A stretch of DNA of 64,000 nt from Bacteroides sp. (GTDB taxonomy: Bacteria > Bacteroidota > Bacteroidia > Bacteroidales > Bacteroidaceae): NCBI GenBank assembly GCA_019416685.1, contig DXWV01000108.1, positions 1 to 64,000 on the forward strand, written 5' to 3'. The notes beneath the pieces are model-generated. The model was given only the letters and a program-made list of their open reading frames with translations. It was not told the DNA's origin and searched no databases. The position numbers and the translations under genes are program-made. Every line of letters starts with the position of its first letter. Position 1 is the stretch's first letter. Of the stretch, positions 1-9,053 are shown one piece after another.

Positions 1-92
1 ATTAACTGTTTTTTCGGACCGGATTATTTGGTCAGGTCTTAGAATTCTGTGGTGAAATACACTCAAAGCCAGAAAAAATTGAATATACTTGC

Positions 93-2429
93 TTAGCTAC
101 CCTCGCTTGTCGAACCTCCCCGTGTGGGAAGCACTTTTACCGTTTCTCCCTCCTTTGTATCAATTGTGAATCGGTTGCCGCTTATAATTTTTTCGTCTTT
201 CCCATTACGTACGATCCGGACTTCTTTCCCCTTCCAAGGATTATCTATTACACAGGTACGTCCTTTCTCGCTTTTAATCTCCACGGTTTCCACTTCTCCG
301 TTCTTCAGGCTACTGCTTACGAGGAAAGCACCGTATGCCCGCAGATCTTTGAAAGAAGCGTCCTGTGTCATTATCCAATTAGGGAAGATACGGATGACCC
401 CTTCGTAACTTTGCATCAGCATTTCGTTGATAGTCAATGGTACGGCGGCAAGCGTCTCTATGCCTCCACCTCCCTGGGTTATCCACAGGTTGGGATGAAC
501 ACTAAAGTTGATACGTCTTTTAAGGTGTTGTAGTAGCTTTTCCGCATCATAGCCTACGCGTACTGCACCCGGATAACAGGTTTCTATTCCATTGTTGCTT
601 GTGTTTCCCCAGTCGTTGGGATTCCGTTGCCGATCTGCCCAATGAATGACGTCTTCCAGCAGAATAGCATTGAATACAGAGTCGGTTACCGGACCGGCTA
701 CTCCTCCTGGCAGGATAAGCCCATGAATAGAAACCCGGTTTAACCCCGATGGACGAACTTCCGAATTTTGTGGTCCGCGTTCCATACTTTTCAGACTCAT
801 TCTTCCTTCAGAATTTTTTCCTACAGGATAGTCGCTTAGTCTGGTCAGTATTTCATTCCATTTTTCCCGTCGTTCTTCATCCGTTTGGAGGAAGATGCTC
901 ATGTCCGTTACTCCTTTGAAAAGCATCTTCACTAATCCCAGCGAGAGAGTTGAGTTGAAATCGCCCAGTCTGTTTCGCCATACACCTTTGTTGCGCTTGT
1001 TGGGCATTACCTCGTTGAAGTGATCCATCTTTATCACATAACGTCCGTTCTCCATTACCAGATAATCTTCCCAAAAGTCTGCGCAGGCTATAACATATGG
1101 ATATACCTCCTTTGCATACGCTTCGTCGTAGGTGCTGTAGTGCCTCATCAGCATATTGCCTACACTGAATACTGCATTTATCTTTTGTCCCAGGAACTTA
1201 TACCCGTTGTCAATCGTGTTTTCGCGGGTAGCATATTTTTGCATCATTTCGTCCGGAGTAAGGGGCCACATGGAGGTACAAAGTCCTTTCGGACCGATAC
1301 CAACCGGATAATAAATGCCTTTACAGTTTAATAGCTCGCGGGCGTGCCGACGTCCCATGTCCATATAATCCAGCAATGGCTGGTCAAAATTCTTTGTGAG
1401 GTCGATGTGATTGGAAGAAAATGCTGCCCAATAGGGAGCCTGGTAATTATAATTCAGGTGATAGTCACCTCCCCATGCAGCCTCATCGCGTGTAACAAAT
1501 GTACCCCAAATGCCGGGAGCAAACTTATCGCCACGTGAAGAGCAAGCCAGCAGATACTGAGACATGTAATAGTAGCGTTCCAATTCTTCGTCACCGATGG
1601 CGACAGAGGATTCATTCCAGAAGTTATTCCACCATTGTTGATGTTCTTTCTTTAGTTCTTTTAATAAGGTGGGAGTCAGTTTTCTGGCTTCACAGAGTGC
1701 CCGGTCTTTCCATTGGGGTGTGTCGTGATTGGTGTATGCTGTGACGGTAATCCATCTCTTTTCTCCGGGTTGCAACAATATCCTGTCAGAGTGAGGGAGG
1801 GGACTTCCGGGAGTGTTCATAGCCAGTATTACGTGTGTAGGCCAGTGCAGCAACGGAGTGTTCTCAAATGAACGGCTCACCCAGTGTATATCTTCTTTGC
1901 CCTGTGCAGTGACGGAGGTGTTGCCCTGGGCCGCCCATAGGTTGAGGTTGACCTCAATAAGTTCGTTGGCTGTCAGCTCTATGACAACGTGATTGTGTGT
2001 TGCTGCTACCCATGCCGATAATTCAACCTGTAAATTTTCTTTGGTGAAGCGGCCTTTGATTTCGGCGCTTCCCGGTAGTTGTTCTGCATAGTAGCCGGCT
2101 CCTTCCAGGCTTTTGGAAGAGATACTCAGTCCTCCCGGCAGAGCAATGCCACCCGGATAAACAGGATATGCACGCCAGAAATCGTTCTTGCCGATATAAA
2201 AGCACAGGCTATCCGGTGCTCCGCCCATAGTGATACCTATATCTCCGTTTCCTGCCAGTGGAGCATCGGGCGTTTTGATAGTAGGTACTTCCCGTGGGAT
2301 GGAAGTAAATACAGCTTTGTAGCGGTTCATGGGCGGCTCTTGTCCTGAACGGGCGGGGTTGTTGCACGAAGCCAGACAGAGAACCCCTAACAGAATACCT
2401 TTACTAAGGTGATCATACATGTTTTTCAT
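93..2429 (-). CDS. Lipoprotein glycosidase, six-hairpin type (GH95-like)
   Basis: A 778-residue lipoprotein: residues 1-22 end in the lipobox LASC with Cys22, so it is probably anchored in the outer or inner membrane. The N-terminal part has the beta-sandwich opening GNGDIGITMGG (about residue 61) and the C-terminal half resembles an (alpha/alpha)6 barrel with NEMLMQSYEGVIRIFPNW, close to the matching stretch of GH95 alpha-L-fucosidases and galactosidases. I infer glycan cleavage outside the cytoplasm; the sugar is unknown and I could not place the catalytic residues. The gene stands alone, with no SusC/SusD pair in view. The last 12 or so codons and the stop lie next to or inside a short repeat also found at 16534-16565, so the C-terminal tail may be a late addition. 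Confidence 0.7.
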   Translation of the reverse strand: MKNMYDHLSKGILLGVLCLASCNNPARSGQEPPMNRYKAVFTSIPREVPTIKTPDAPLAGNGDIGITMGGAPDSLCFYIGKNDFWRAYPVYPGGIALPGGLSISSKSLEGAGYYAEQLPGSAEIKGRFTKENLQVELSAWVAATHNHVVIELTANELIEVNLNLWAAQGNTSVTAQGKEDIHWVSRSFENTPLLHWPTHVILAMNTPGSPLPHSDRILLQPGEKRWITVTAYTNHDTPQWKDRALCEARKLTPTLLKELKKEHQQWWNNFWNESSVAIGDEELERYYYMSQYLLACSSRGDKFAPGIWGTFVTRDEAAWGGDYHLNYNYQAPYWAAFSSNHIDLTKNFDQPLLDYMDMGRRHARELLNCKGIYYPVGIGPKGLCTSMWPLTPDEMMQKYATRENTIDNGYKFLGQKINAVFSVGNMLMRHYSTYDEAYAKEVYPYVIACADFWEDYLVMENGRYVIKMDHFNEVMPNKRNKGVWRNRLGDFNSTLSLGLVKMLFKGVTDMSIFLQTDEERREKWNEILTRLSDYPVGKNSEGRMSLKSMERGPQNSEVRPSGLNRVSIHGLILPGGVAGPVTDSVFNAILLEDVIHWADRQRNPNDWGNTSNNGIETCYPGAVRVGYDAEKLLQHLKRRINFSVHPNLWITQGGGGIETLAAVPLTINEMLMQSYEGVIRIFPNWIMTQDASFKDLRAYGAFLVSSSLKNGEVETVEIKSEKGRTCVIDNPWKGKEVRIVRNGKDEKIISGNRFTIDTKEGETVKVLPTRGGSTSEGS
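103..134. repeat. 32-bp dispersed word, copy 1 (C-terminal tail of glycosidase)
   Basis: This 32-bp stretch matches 16534-16565 at about 26 of 32 positions, ending in both cases in CCCGTGnGGGAAGCAC. Here it encodes part of the last residues of the glycosidase; in the other copy it is non-coding, 8 bp after a stop codon. The word holds a small hairpin. Confidence 0.55.
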
Positions 2430-2468
2430 GGTTTCTTTTTCTGATTAAAAATGCATAAATGATGTGTG

Positions 2469-2476
2469 CAAATGTA
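2469..2476 (-). promoter_or_regulatory. -7 box of the glycosidase gene
   Basis: The minus strand reads TACATTTG, a perfect match to the Bacteroides -7 consensus TAnnTTTG, 40 bp before the start codon at 2429. I see no good -33 TTTG at the usual 19-21 bp spacing. Confidence 0.45.
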
Positions 2477-2627
2477 GTTCAAATCTTTTGTCTCACTTTG
2501 CAGTATTATCTCAATGGCTTATACTAATACCTCAAAAAAGCCATTTTATCGCCTTTTCCATTTTTCGTAGTTGATAGCCGGAAGTCTCTCTAACCGAAAG
2601 GTATGCTAACATTATTTACGTATGCTC

Positions 2628-2658
2628 TTTCATATTTCAGAAAAAAACACGAAATTTG
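2628..2658 (+). promoter_or_regulatory. Promoter of the phosphofructokinase gene
   Basis: TTTC at 2628-2631 and GAAATTTG at 2651-2658 are 19 bp apart, one mismatch each from the Bacteroides pattern TTTG-N19-TAnnTTTG. The predicted transcript would have a leader of about 50 nt, A-rich just before the ATG at 2718, as is common in this genus. Confidence 0.4.
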
Positions 2659-2717
2659 CATCGCTTTTGATTTTTTAGTATCGAACTTACTAACACCTTT
2701 AAATAAAAATAAAGAAA

Positions 2718-4361
2718 ATGACTAAAAGTGCATTGCAAATCGCAAGGGCTGCGTATCAGCCCAAACTTCCGAAAGCGCTGAAAGGAGCTGTTAAAGCCGT
2801 AGAAGGCGCTGCTACTCAATCGGTAGCCGATCAGGAAGCTATCAAGAAATTATTCCCCAATACGTACGGTATGCCATTGATTAAGTTTGAAGCCGGAGAA
2901 GCTGTTAAACTGCCTGCTATGAATGTAGGTGTTATCCTTTCCGGTGGACAGGCTCCGGGCGGACACAATGTAATTTCCGGTCTGTTTGACGGCATCAAAG
3001 CTCTCAATGCTGATAGTAAATTGTATGGTTTCATTTTGGGTCCCGGCGGTCTGGTTGACCATAATTATATGGAGCTTACTTCTGATATCATCGACGAGTA
3101 TCGTAACACAGGAGGTTTTGATATTATCGGTTCCGGCCGTACGAAACTGGAGAAGGAAGAGCAGTTTGACAAAGGTCTTGAAATCCTGAAAGAACTGGGT
3201 ATCAAAGCACTTGTTATTATTGGTGGTGATGACTCTAACACAAATGCTTGTGTGCTGGCCGAATATTATGCAGCAAAGAATACAGGTGTACAGGTAATCG
3301 GTTGCCCGAAGACTATCGACGGTGACCTGAAAAACGAAATGATTGAAACTTCTTTTGGTTTTGATACAGCTTGTAAGGTTTACTCAGAAGTGATTGGTAA
3401 CATCCAGCGCGACTGTAACTCTGCCCGCAAATACTGGCACTTTATCAAATTGATGGGCCGTTCGGCTTCTCATATTGCACTGGAATGTGCTTTGCAGGTT
3501 CAGCCTAACGTATGTATCATTTCTGAAGAAGTAGAAACGAAAGATATGTCTTTGGACGATGTAGTGACCTACATTGCACAAGTGGTTGCCGATCGTGCTG
3601 CACAGGGTAATAACTTCGGTACTGTTCTTATCCCCGAAGGTCTGGTTGAGTTCATTCCGGCTATGAAACGCCTGATTGCTGAGCTGAACGACTTCTTGGC
3701 TTCTAATGCAGAAGAGTTCTCTCACATTAAGAAATCTCACCAACGTGATTATATTATCAGCAAGCTCTCTCCGGTGAATGCTGCTATCTATGCAAGTCTT
3801 CCCGAAGGTGTTGCACGCCAGCTTACTCTGGATCGTGACCCGCATGGAAACGTACAGGTATCGCTGATTGAGACAGAGAAATTGTTGTCGGAAATGGTTG
3901 CTACCAAACTGGCTACTTGGAAGGCAGAAGGCAAATATGTAGGAAAATTTGCTGCACAGCACCACTTCTTCGGTTATGAAGGCCGTTGTGCTGCTCCCTC
4001 AAACTATGATGCTGACTACTGCTACTCACTGGGCTATACAGCTTCTATGCTGATTGCCAATGGTAAGACTGGTTATATGTCATCTGTACGCAACACTACT
4101 GCTCCTGCCGAAGAATGGATTGCAGGTGGTGTGCCTATCACAATGATGATGAATATGGAACGTCGTCATGGCGAAATGAAACCGGTTATCCAAAAAGCTC
4201 TTGTGAAGCTTGACGGTGCTCCTTTTAAAGCATTTGCAGCTATGCGTGACCAGTGGGCTATGACTACGGATTATGTATATCCGGGTCCTATCCAGTACTT
4301 TGGTCCTACTGAAGTATGCGATCAGCCTACCAAGACTTTGCAGCTTGAACAAGCTAAATAA
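2718..4361 (+). CDS. pfp: Pyrophosphate-dependent 6-phosphofructokinase
   Basis: A 547-residue long-type phosphofructokinase, converting fructose 6-phosphate and PPi to fructose 1,6-bisphosphate and phosphate, reversibly, in the cytoplasm. The nucleotide/PPi site is seen in GVILSGGQAPGGHN near residue 75. GGDDSNTNA near residue 169 has the second Asp that replaces the Gly of ATP-dependent enzymes and blocks ATP, and PKTIDGD near residue 197 carries the Lys typical of PPi users. These residues make the PPi call strong from family knowledge. It is monocistronic: its own promoter lies upstream and a long palindrome starts 1 bp after its stop codon. Confidence 0.93.
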   Translation: MTKSALQIARAAYQPKLPKALKGAVKAVEGAATQSVADQEAIKKLFPNTYGMPLIKFEAGEAVKLPAMNVGVILSGGQAPGGHNVISGLFDGIKALNADSKLYGFILGPGGLVDHNYMELTSDIIDEYRNTGGFDIIGSGRTKLEKEEQFDKGLEILKELGIKALVIIGGDDSNTNACVLAEYYAAKNTGVQVIGCPKTIDGDLKNEMIETSFGFDTACKVYSEVIGNIQRDCNSARKYWHFIKLMGRSASHIALECALQVQPNVCIISEEVETKDMSLDDVVTYIAQVVADRAAQGNNFGTVLIPEGLVEFIPAMKRLIAELNDFLASNAEEFSHIKKSHQRDYIISKLSPVNAAIYASLPEGVARQLTLDRDPHGNVQVSLIETEKLLSEMVATKLATWKAEGKYVGKFAAQHHFFGYEGRCAAPSNYDADYCYSLGYTASMLIANGKTGYMSSVRNTTAPAEEWIAGGVPITMMMNMERRHGEMKPVIQKALVKLDGAPFKAFAAMRDQWAMTTDYVYPGPIQYFGPTEVCDQPTKTLQLEQAK

Positions 4362-4490
4362 TTAACGGTAAATGCTAAATAAGAAGTTAGTAGTCGGTAG
4401 TTGGTAGATAGAATTCTTTCAGTATGGTATATAATGCTGTATAGGTTCTAACTACTGGCTACTAACTACTAAATTCTAACATTTACCGTT
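4362..4490. repeat. Intergenic palindrome IR-A after pfp
   Basis: The outer arms AACGGTAAATG (4364-4374) and CATTTACCGTT (4480-4490) are perfect complements. Inner arms 4387-4407 and 4452-4472, made of TAGTAG-type words, pair at about 16 of 21 positions. The element begins immediately after the pfp stop codon and fills the gap to the muramidase gene. It has no T-tract like a classical terminator; see the finding on stop-codon palindromes. Confidence 0.75.
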
Positions 4491-4503
4491 CACCGTTTAT
4501 TAT

Positions 4504-5397
4504 ATGACTACTTCCCGCAAACCTATACCTCGCAAAACTTCTGCTGCTACTCCGCGTCGTACCCCTATGGATGCTGTCGCTTCACGTAGTACCCGTCGTC
4601 GTACTCCCTCAAAAACAAAAAAGACAGCCCGTACTGCAATGCCCTCTTGGCTGCGCAATGTACTTGCTATCTCTATTATTGCTATCTTTTCCGGGACATT
4701 TTATTATTTCTTTATACGTCCTTATGCTTATCGTTGGAAACCTTGTTATGGCTTGAAAGCATATGGTATTTGTGTGCCTTGTTGTTATGATGTACATGGC
4801 ATTGATATCTCCCATTATCAGGGTGATATAGACTGGCTTGAACTGATGCAGAGCCGGCTGACCGATTACCCTATTGAATTTGTTTTTATGAAAGCTACTG
4901 AAGGCGGAGATCATGGCGATGATACTTTTACCCGTAATTTCTCGGAAGCGGGAAAGCATGGATTTATTCGCGGAGCTTATCATTTCTTCTCTCCGAAGAC
5001 TGATCCGCTAAAGCAGGCGGATTTCTTTATTCGTACCGTAAAACTTGCTCCGGGCGACCTTCCTCCGGTGCTGGATGTGGAAGTAACCGGGAAAAAGACA
5101 AAGCAGGAATTGCAGCAAAATATTAAGCGTTGGCTCGACAGGGTAGAGGCGCACTATGGTGTGAAACCTATCCTTTATACTTCTTATAAATTTAAAAGCC
5201 GCTATCTGGATGATTCAATCTTCAATACATATCCTTATTGGATTGCTCACTATTATGTGGATTCAGTGAAGTATGAAGGTAAATGGCACTTCTGGCAGCA
5301 TTCCGATGTTGGTGCCGTGCCTGGGATTGATGAAGATGTGGACTTGAACGTTTTTAACGGTTCGCTGGAAGAGCTGAAGAGGATGACGATAAAATAA
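4504..5397 (+). CDS. Membrane-anchored GH25 lysozyme (muramidase)
   Basis: A 297-residue protein with a basic, Thr/Arg-rich N-terminal tail (1-50), one membrane helix at about 51-72 and a GH25 domain from about residue 95 to the end. GH25 marks are GIDISHYQG (about 99-107) with the first acidic residue, FVFMKATEG, GAYHFF, and PVLDVE near residue 188 with the catalytic Asp-x-Glu pair, plus WIAHY and FWQHS near the C-terminus. It should cut the MurNAc-GlcNAc bond of peptidoglycan from the periplasmic side, in cell-wall remodelling or against other bacteria. The topology (N-in, no cleavable signal) is inferred from the basic tail. The stop codon lies beside palindrome IR-B. Confidence 0.88.
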   Translation: MTTSRKPIPRKTSAATPRRTPMDAVASRSTRRRTPSKTKKTARTAMPSWLRNVLAISIIAIFSGTFYYFFIRPYAYRWKPCYGLKAYGICVPCCYDVHGIDISHYQGDIDWLELMQSRLTDYPIEFVFMKATEGGDHGDDTFTRNFSEAGKHGFIRGAYHFFSPKTDPLKQADFFIRTVKLAPGDLPPVLDVEVTGKKTKQELQQNIKRWLDRVEAHYGVKPILYTSYKFKSRYLDDSIFNTYPYWIAHYYVDSVKYEGKWHFWQHSDVGAVPGIDEDVDLNVFNGSLEELKRMTIK

Positions 5398-5525
5398 TGT
5401 GCCAATGTGCTAATATGCCAATGTGCCAATCTATAATGTGTTAATATGCAATTAAATAATGTGCCAATTAGCTTTGTGCAAATACTGCGCAGCTAATTGG
5501 CACATTGGCATATTAGCACATTATT
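5398..5525. repeat. Intergenic palindrome IR-B between convergent genes
   Basis: Arms 5406-5430 and 5496-5520 are perfect 25-bp complements built of GTGCCAAT-type words. A second nested pair TGTGCCAATTAGC (5460-5472) and GCTAATTGGCACA (5492-5504) can form instead. The apex contains GCGCAGC, shared with other elements in this window. The prmA stop codon (5513-5515) lies inside the right arm and the muramidase stop lies 8 bp before the left arm, so this element closes both convergent genes. Confidence 0.85.
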
Positions 5526-6358
5526 AATCTGACAGCTGCCCAACGGTTCTTTTCTTTATGATGAACAAAGCTCAGTCCGTTTCGTTCTGCCTCTTCGCGG
5601 ATCACGGGGATGTCATCTACATAAAAGCCACTCATATAAAGTTCCGAACCCGGATGCATGCAGGCAACATATTGCTTCATGTCGTTCAGCAGAATATTGC
5701 GGTTGATGTTGGCAATGACTATATCGAACGGCCCTTTATTCGCTAATGCAGTAGCATCGCCTTGTGCTACGGTGATGTCTGTTACCTGGTTTAGTTCTAT
5801 GTTTTCAATGGAGTTGCGCACGCACCATTCGTCAATGTCAATAGCCAGGCAGGGAGCAGCACCACGCATGCGGGCAAGAATGGCAAGTATGGAAGTTCCG
5901 CAACCCATATCGAGGAGTGATTTGCCTTGCAGCTCGCTGTCCAACAATTCGCCAATAATGAGGCTGGTGGTTTCATGATGTCCCGTGCCGAATGCCATTT
6001 GCGGATTGATTACAATATCGTATTTCGCCTTGGGTACATCTGTATGGAATGTACTGTGAATCACACAACGGTCTCCGATTACTATTGGCTGAAAGAAGTT
6101 CTTTTCCCATTCCTCGTTCCAGTTCTTATCTTCTGCCTCTGCATAGCTATAAGTGATTTTCGTGTCAGGTAATGGAAATTCAGCAAGTGCGTTTTTTATT
6201 GTTTCTTCATTGCAAAGGCTTTGTTGGATATAAGCTGATAATCCTCCTTCACGCTCTACAAAGCTTTCAAATCCTGCTTCGCCCAGAACGGCGGCCAACA
6301 CATCATTGACTGTTTCAGTACAGGGGGTGGTATTAAAAGTGAACTCAAAGTACTTCAT
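5513..6358 (-). CDS. prmA: Ribosomal protein L11 methyltransferase
   Basis: 281 residues; transfers methyl groups from S-adenosylmethionine to ribosomal protein L11 in the cytoplasm. The catalytic domain shows MAFGTGHHETT at residues 121-131, the SAM-binding motif I LLDMGCGTS at 148-156, and ANINRNIL, the Asn-containing motif IV, near 216. The length is a little under the roughly 290 residues of the E. coli protein. The start at 6358 follows a clear -7 box. The final residues (about MC and the stop) are encoded by the arm of a palindrome, so the 3' end of the gene has been reshaped by that element. Confidence 0.92.
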   Translation of the reverse strand: MKYFEFTFNTTPCTETVNDVLAAVLGEAGFESFVEREGGLSAYIQQSLCNEETIKNALAEFPLPDTKITYSYAEAEDKNWNEEWEKNFFQPIVIGDRCVIHSTFHTDVPKAKYDIVINPQMAFGTGHHETTSLIIGELLDSELQGKSLLDMGCGTSILAILARMRGAAPCLAIDIDEWCVRNSIENIELNQVTDITVAQGDATALANKGPFDIVIANINRNILLNDMKQYVACMHPGSELYMSGFYVDDIPVIREEAERNGLSFVHHKEKNRWAAVRLIMC

Positions 6359-6379
6359 AATATGTTATGTTTTTGTTTG

Positions 6380-6387
6380 CAAAGGTA
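6380..6387 (-). promoter_or_regulatory. -7 box of prmA
   Basis: The minus strand reads TACCTTTG, a perfect Bacteroides -7 match, 22 bp before the prmA start codon. No convincing -33 box. Confidence 0.45.
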
Positions 6388-6421
6388 ATATAAATACCGG
6401 TTACAGCTGATAGAATATCCG

Positions 6422-6486
6422 AAAAAGCCGATAGGATTTTCCGGGAAAGAGCGTTGGCTTTCCCGGAAGTCCTACCGGCTTTTAGT
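6422..6486. terminator. Bidirectional terminator-like hairpin
   Basis: Stem arms AGCCGATAGGA and TCCTACCGGCT flank an inner stem of TTCCGGGAAAG and CTTTCCCGGAA. It is preceded by an A run and followed by TTTTAGTTTTA, so it could work on either strand. On the minus strand it lies downstream of the gene ending at 6528. Confidence 0.75.
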
Positions 6487-6527
6487 TTTATTACCGGCAT
6501 TTGGTTTGCCGGTTTATTTCTGTGTTG

Positions 6528-8765
6528 TTATTGAATCATCACTTTCTGGCGAACGGTGTCTGTGACTACAATGTAGATTCCGCTTTCCGGAAGGGTAACT
6601 GTACCTGTACCGCTGGCAATGAATATTCCGCCAATGGTGTATACCTGCAACAATGTTTCTGTGCTATCGGCAGTAATGGTGCGCCCCATGATTTGCAGAA
6701 CGGATACGGTTGTCTTTTCAATACCTGTCACCTCATGTTTGGAGTAGATGTAGTGGGTGACGATACCGTTATCGTTTTTCATATCCAGTAGTCCGTCGTT
6801 GTTGTAGCTATAGGTTACTTCTGATCTTTTTTCAGCGTCCTGATAGTGTGTATAGGCTACCATTCTCTGTTGGTCATCGTAGGTATATATGTTTTTTTCC
6901 ATCTCTCTGTCACCCACCTGGAATGTTATGGTGACGCTGTTGCCTTCTTGCTGGATTCCGTACTTGTGTTGCGGTATCCAATTGCCATTCTCCCAATAGT
7001 AGCTGGATTGGAAAGAAATTTCCGGACTTTCCATAACCTCTTCTATTTCGATAGGATCATTGTAACGTTCGGGGTCGGGCAGTGTGAGCTGGATGCTGAT
7101 TGTAGCTACTTCCTCTTTATTTCCATAGGTTATAACTCCATTCTCGTAGGATTGGTTTATTGTTTCTTTGATTTGGCCTTTCAGTAGGTGAGAACGGAAA
7201 TAGCTTGGTGCTGTATCGAATTCACCGTTGCTGTTTACACGATAATCTGTTATTTCGGCATATTCCGTCTCTTTGGTTTCAAATTGGTATTTGTATATTG
7301 ACTTATTTCCCTGCCAGTTATTGCTATCATCACGGTAGAGGTAGGATCTCAGGAGAGGTCTGCCGAATGAATCATACTCCTCGCGGTCTTCTTCATTCAG
7401 TTGCCATTCGCTATCCGTCGGGTATTTTCTGTAGAAAGCAGAATGTATGTTCTGGTTCTGGGCATTGTATTCGTATTCGGACTTTATGTTGTACAACAAT
7501 GTGCCGTTCTCATGCTTGCATGTTCCTGTGCTTGCAACAAGGTTTCCCTTGCTGTCAAATGTTCCTTCTTCTTCGTTGATTACAAAGACATACTCACCGT
7601 TAATGCGTTCTTCATCAATCTCTTTTGAATAACCCTTTATTGCCACGCCCTGTTCATTGCGATCTATTTTTCCATATTCGGTTTCTATCCATTGGCCGCC
7701 TTCCCAGTCAGAAGAAGAGTAAGTGAGCAGCGGACCGTCAAAGTCCTCCTCTTCCCAGTTGGGGTTATAGGCTTCGGCTCCCCAATATGTATACTCTTCT
7801 TTATATGAGTTTTCAAATGCTCCGTTTTCATATTCTTGGCTCACTGTAGAGGTGAGGCGATTGTAGGCATCATATACATTTGTTTGTTTTTCTCCATGGA
7901 TGATGTTACCGTCAGGGTTGTATGCGAAACGTTCTTCGGACAAACTTCGTTTTGCCTCATTGTGGAGGATGGTCAGGGTTTCAGTCATCCACCAGTCGTT
8001 TTTATCTGAGTTCCATTGGTAGGAGGTTCTTGTATTTTTCAAACCTTCTTTTACCGTTTCATATTTCGTTCCATTGCCATATTCACCCCATGATCCGTTC
8101 CAGTGCAACATGAATACCTGATCTCCTTCATTATCATATCTGAATTCTCTCCACTCTCTCAGGATGCCCAGTTCATTATATATCTTGTAGAGAATCTCAC
8201 GCTTTTCTGCATCGTACCCTCTTTCATAGTAGGTCACCAATGTTTGGTCGGGTCCTCCTATTCTGTAGTATTTGTAGATGGTGTTTCCACCTTCATAGCT
8301 GATTGTAACTTTGGATATTTCTCTGCCATTTTCCAGTATGGTGCGTCCTGTACAGCGTTGTTGCGCGTCATACGTGTATACTCTTTTGTAGACGTTATCC
8401 AACCGCCATTCATTGTTGTACCAATGGTAGAATTTCTCTTCGTCACGTTTGCCGTCGGGCGAATAGGTGTATGTACGTTTCTCTGATCCTTCGATAACGG
8501 CTTCGTCCAGAAGGTTGACGCTTGCCCTTTCGATGGTTTCGCGCATGTTTTCCAGTTTATGGCGTGCGATGCTGGTATTCACCTGTGTTTCCACCATTTT
8601 TTGATACTCTTTTTGCTTTTCTGTTTCTGCCTGCCTGGTTTGCTTTGTTTTAATAGATGTTTTGTTTTCTATTCCATATTTTTTATTTTTTATGGAATGG
8701 ACCTGTTGTGCCGATATTGTCACGGAAAACAGTGACAATCCAATTAGTAGTAGTTCTTTTTTCAT
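6528..8765 (-). CDS. Secreted repeat protein with T9SS-like C-terminal domain
   Basis: 745 residues with a signal peptide (about 1-19, ending SAQ). The body is made of repeated Tyr/Trp/Asn-rich segments such as YTYSPDGKRDEEKFYHW and EYDSFGRPLL, like the loose YD-type repeats of Bacteroidetes surface proteins. The last 70 residues (VLQIMGRTITADS, then LLQVYTIGGIFIASG and GIYIVVTD) look like the type A sorting domain of the type IX secretion system. I do not recognise a function. It stands alone, with its own -7 box upstream and a hairpin downstream. Secretion is supported by the signal peptide; use of a type IX system is not shown. Confidence 0.65.
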   Translation of the reverse strand: MKKELLLIGLSLFSVTISAQQVHSIKNKKYGIENKTSIKTKQTRQAETEKQKEYQKMVETQVNTSIARHKLENMRETIERASVNLLDEAVIEGSEKRTYTYSPDGKRDEEKFYHWYNNEWRLDNVYKRVYTYDAQQRCTGRTILENGREISKVTISYEGGNTIYKYYRIGGPDQTLVTYYERGYDAEKREILYKIYNELGILREWREFRYDNEGDQVFMLHWNGSWGEYGNGTKYETVKEGLKNTRTSYQWNSDKNDWWMTETLTILHNEAKRSLSEERFAYNPDGNIIHGEKQTNVYDAYNRLTSTVSQEYENGAFENSYKEEYTYWGAEAYNPNWEEEDFDGPLLTYSSSDWEGGQWIETEYGKIDRNEQGVAIKGYSKEIDEERINGEYVFVINEEEGTFDSKGNLVASTGTCKHENGTLLYNIKSEYEYNAQNQNIHSAFYRKYPTDSEWQLNEEDREEYDSFGRPLLRSYLYRDDSNNWQGNKSIYKYQFETKETEYAEITDYRVNSNGEFDTAPSYFRSHLLKGQIKETINQSYENGVITYGNKEEVATISIQLTLPDPERYNDPIEIEEVMESPEISFQSSYYWENGNWIPQHKYGIQQEGNSVTITFQVGDREMEKNIYTYDDQQRMVAYTHYQDAEKRSEVTYSYNNDGLLDMKNDNGIVTHYIYSKHEVTGIEKTTVSVLQIMGRTITADSTETLLQVYTIGGIFIASGTGTVTLPESGIYIVVTDTVRQKVMIQ

Positions 8766-8797
8766 AATCTGTCTTTTAAAAGTTTATATATGTCGAG

Positions 8798-8827
8798 CAA
8801 AAATATATATATTTATTGAAATTGAAA
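8798..8827 (-). promoter_or_regulatory. Promoter of the secreted repeat protein
   Basis: The minus strand reads TTTC, 18 bp, TATTTTTG: a perfect -7 box with a one-mismatch -33 box, 33 bp before the start codon at 8765. Confidence 0.5.
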
Positions 8828-8937
8828 GCGAAATGAGTTTTTAATTTAAACGATTGCTCTGTTTGGTGAAGATTACTACGGCTTCATTCTGTTTTTATCT
8901 ATATTAAAGGCTTTTATCAGCTTCTTAATCTTTTATA

Positions 8938-8955
8938 AATAGGGATTTCCCTATT
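8938..8955. promoter_or_regulatory. Operator-like palindrome upstream of 9054
   Basis: AATAGGGA and TCCCTATT are perfect 8-bp inverted repeats with a 2-bp spacer, 42 bp upstream of the -7 box at 8998. Just after it a second, interrupted dyad has ATTGTT and AACAAT ends and the same GGGA and TCCC cores. This looks like a repressor or activator site, but no regulator is known. Confidence 0.4.
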
Positions 8956-8997
8956 ATTGTTTGGGGAAAATCTCCCGAAAAGCAACAATACCTTGCT

Positions 8998-9005
8998 TAT
9001 CTTTG
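8998..9005 (+). promoter_or_regulatory. -7 box of the Gly/Trp-rich protein gene
   Basis: TATCTTTG is a perfect -7 box, 48 bp before the ATG at 9054. No TTTG at the -33 spacing. Confidence 0.5.
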
Positions 9006-9053
9006 TAATGTGAATAAAAGGATTAAAAAAATAAACCCATAAACCACAGAGAT

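Noticed and set aside
3384..3965. 193-codon antisense ORF over pfp
   Set aside because: It is an antisense shadow of a well-supported phosphofructokinase.
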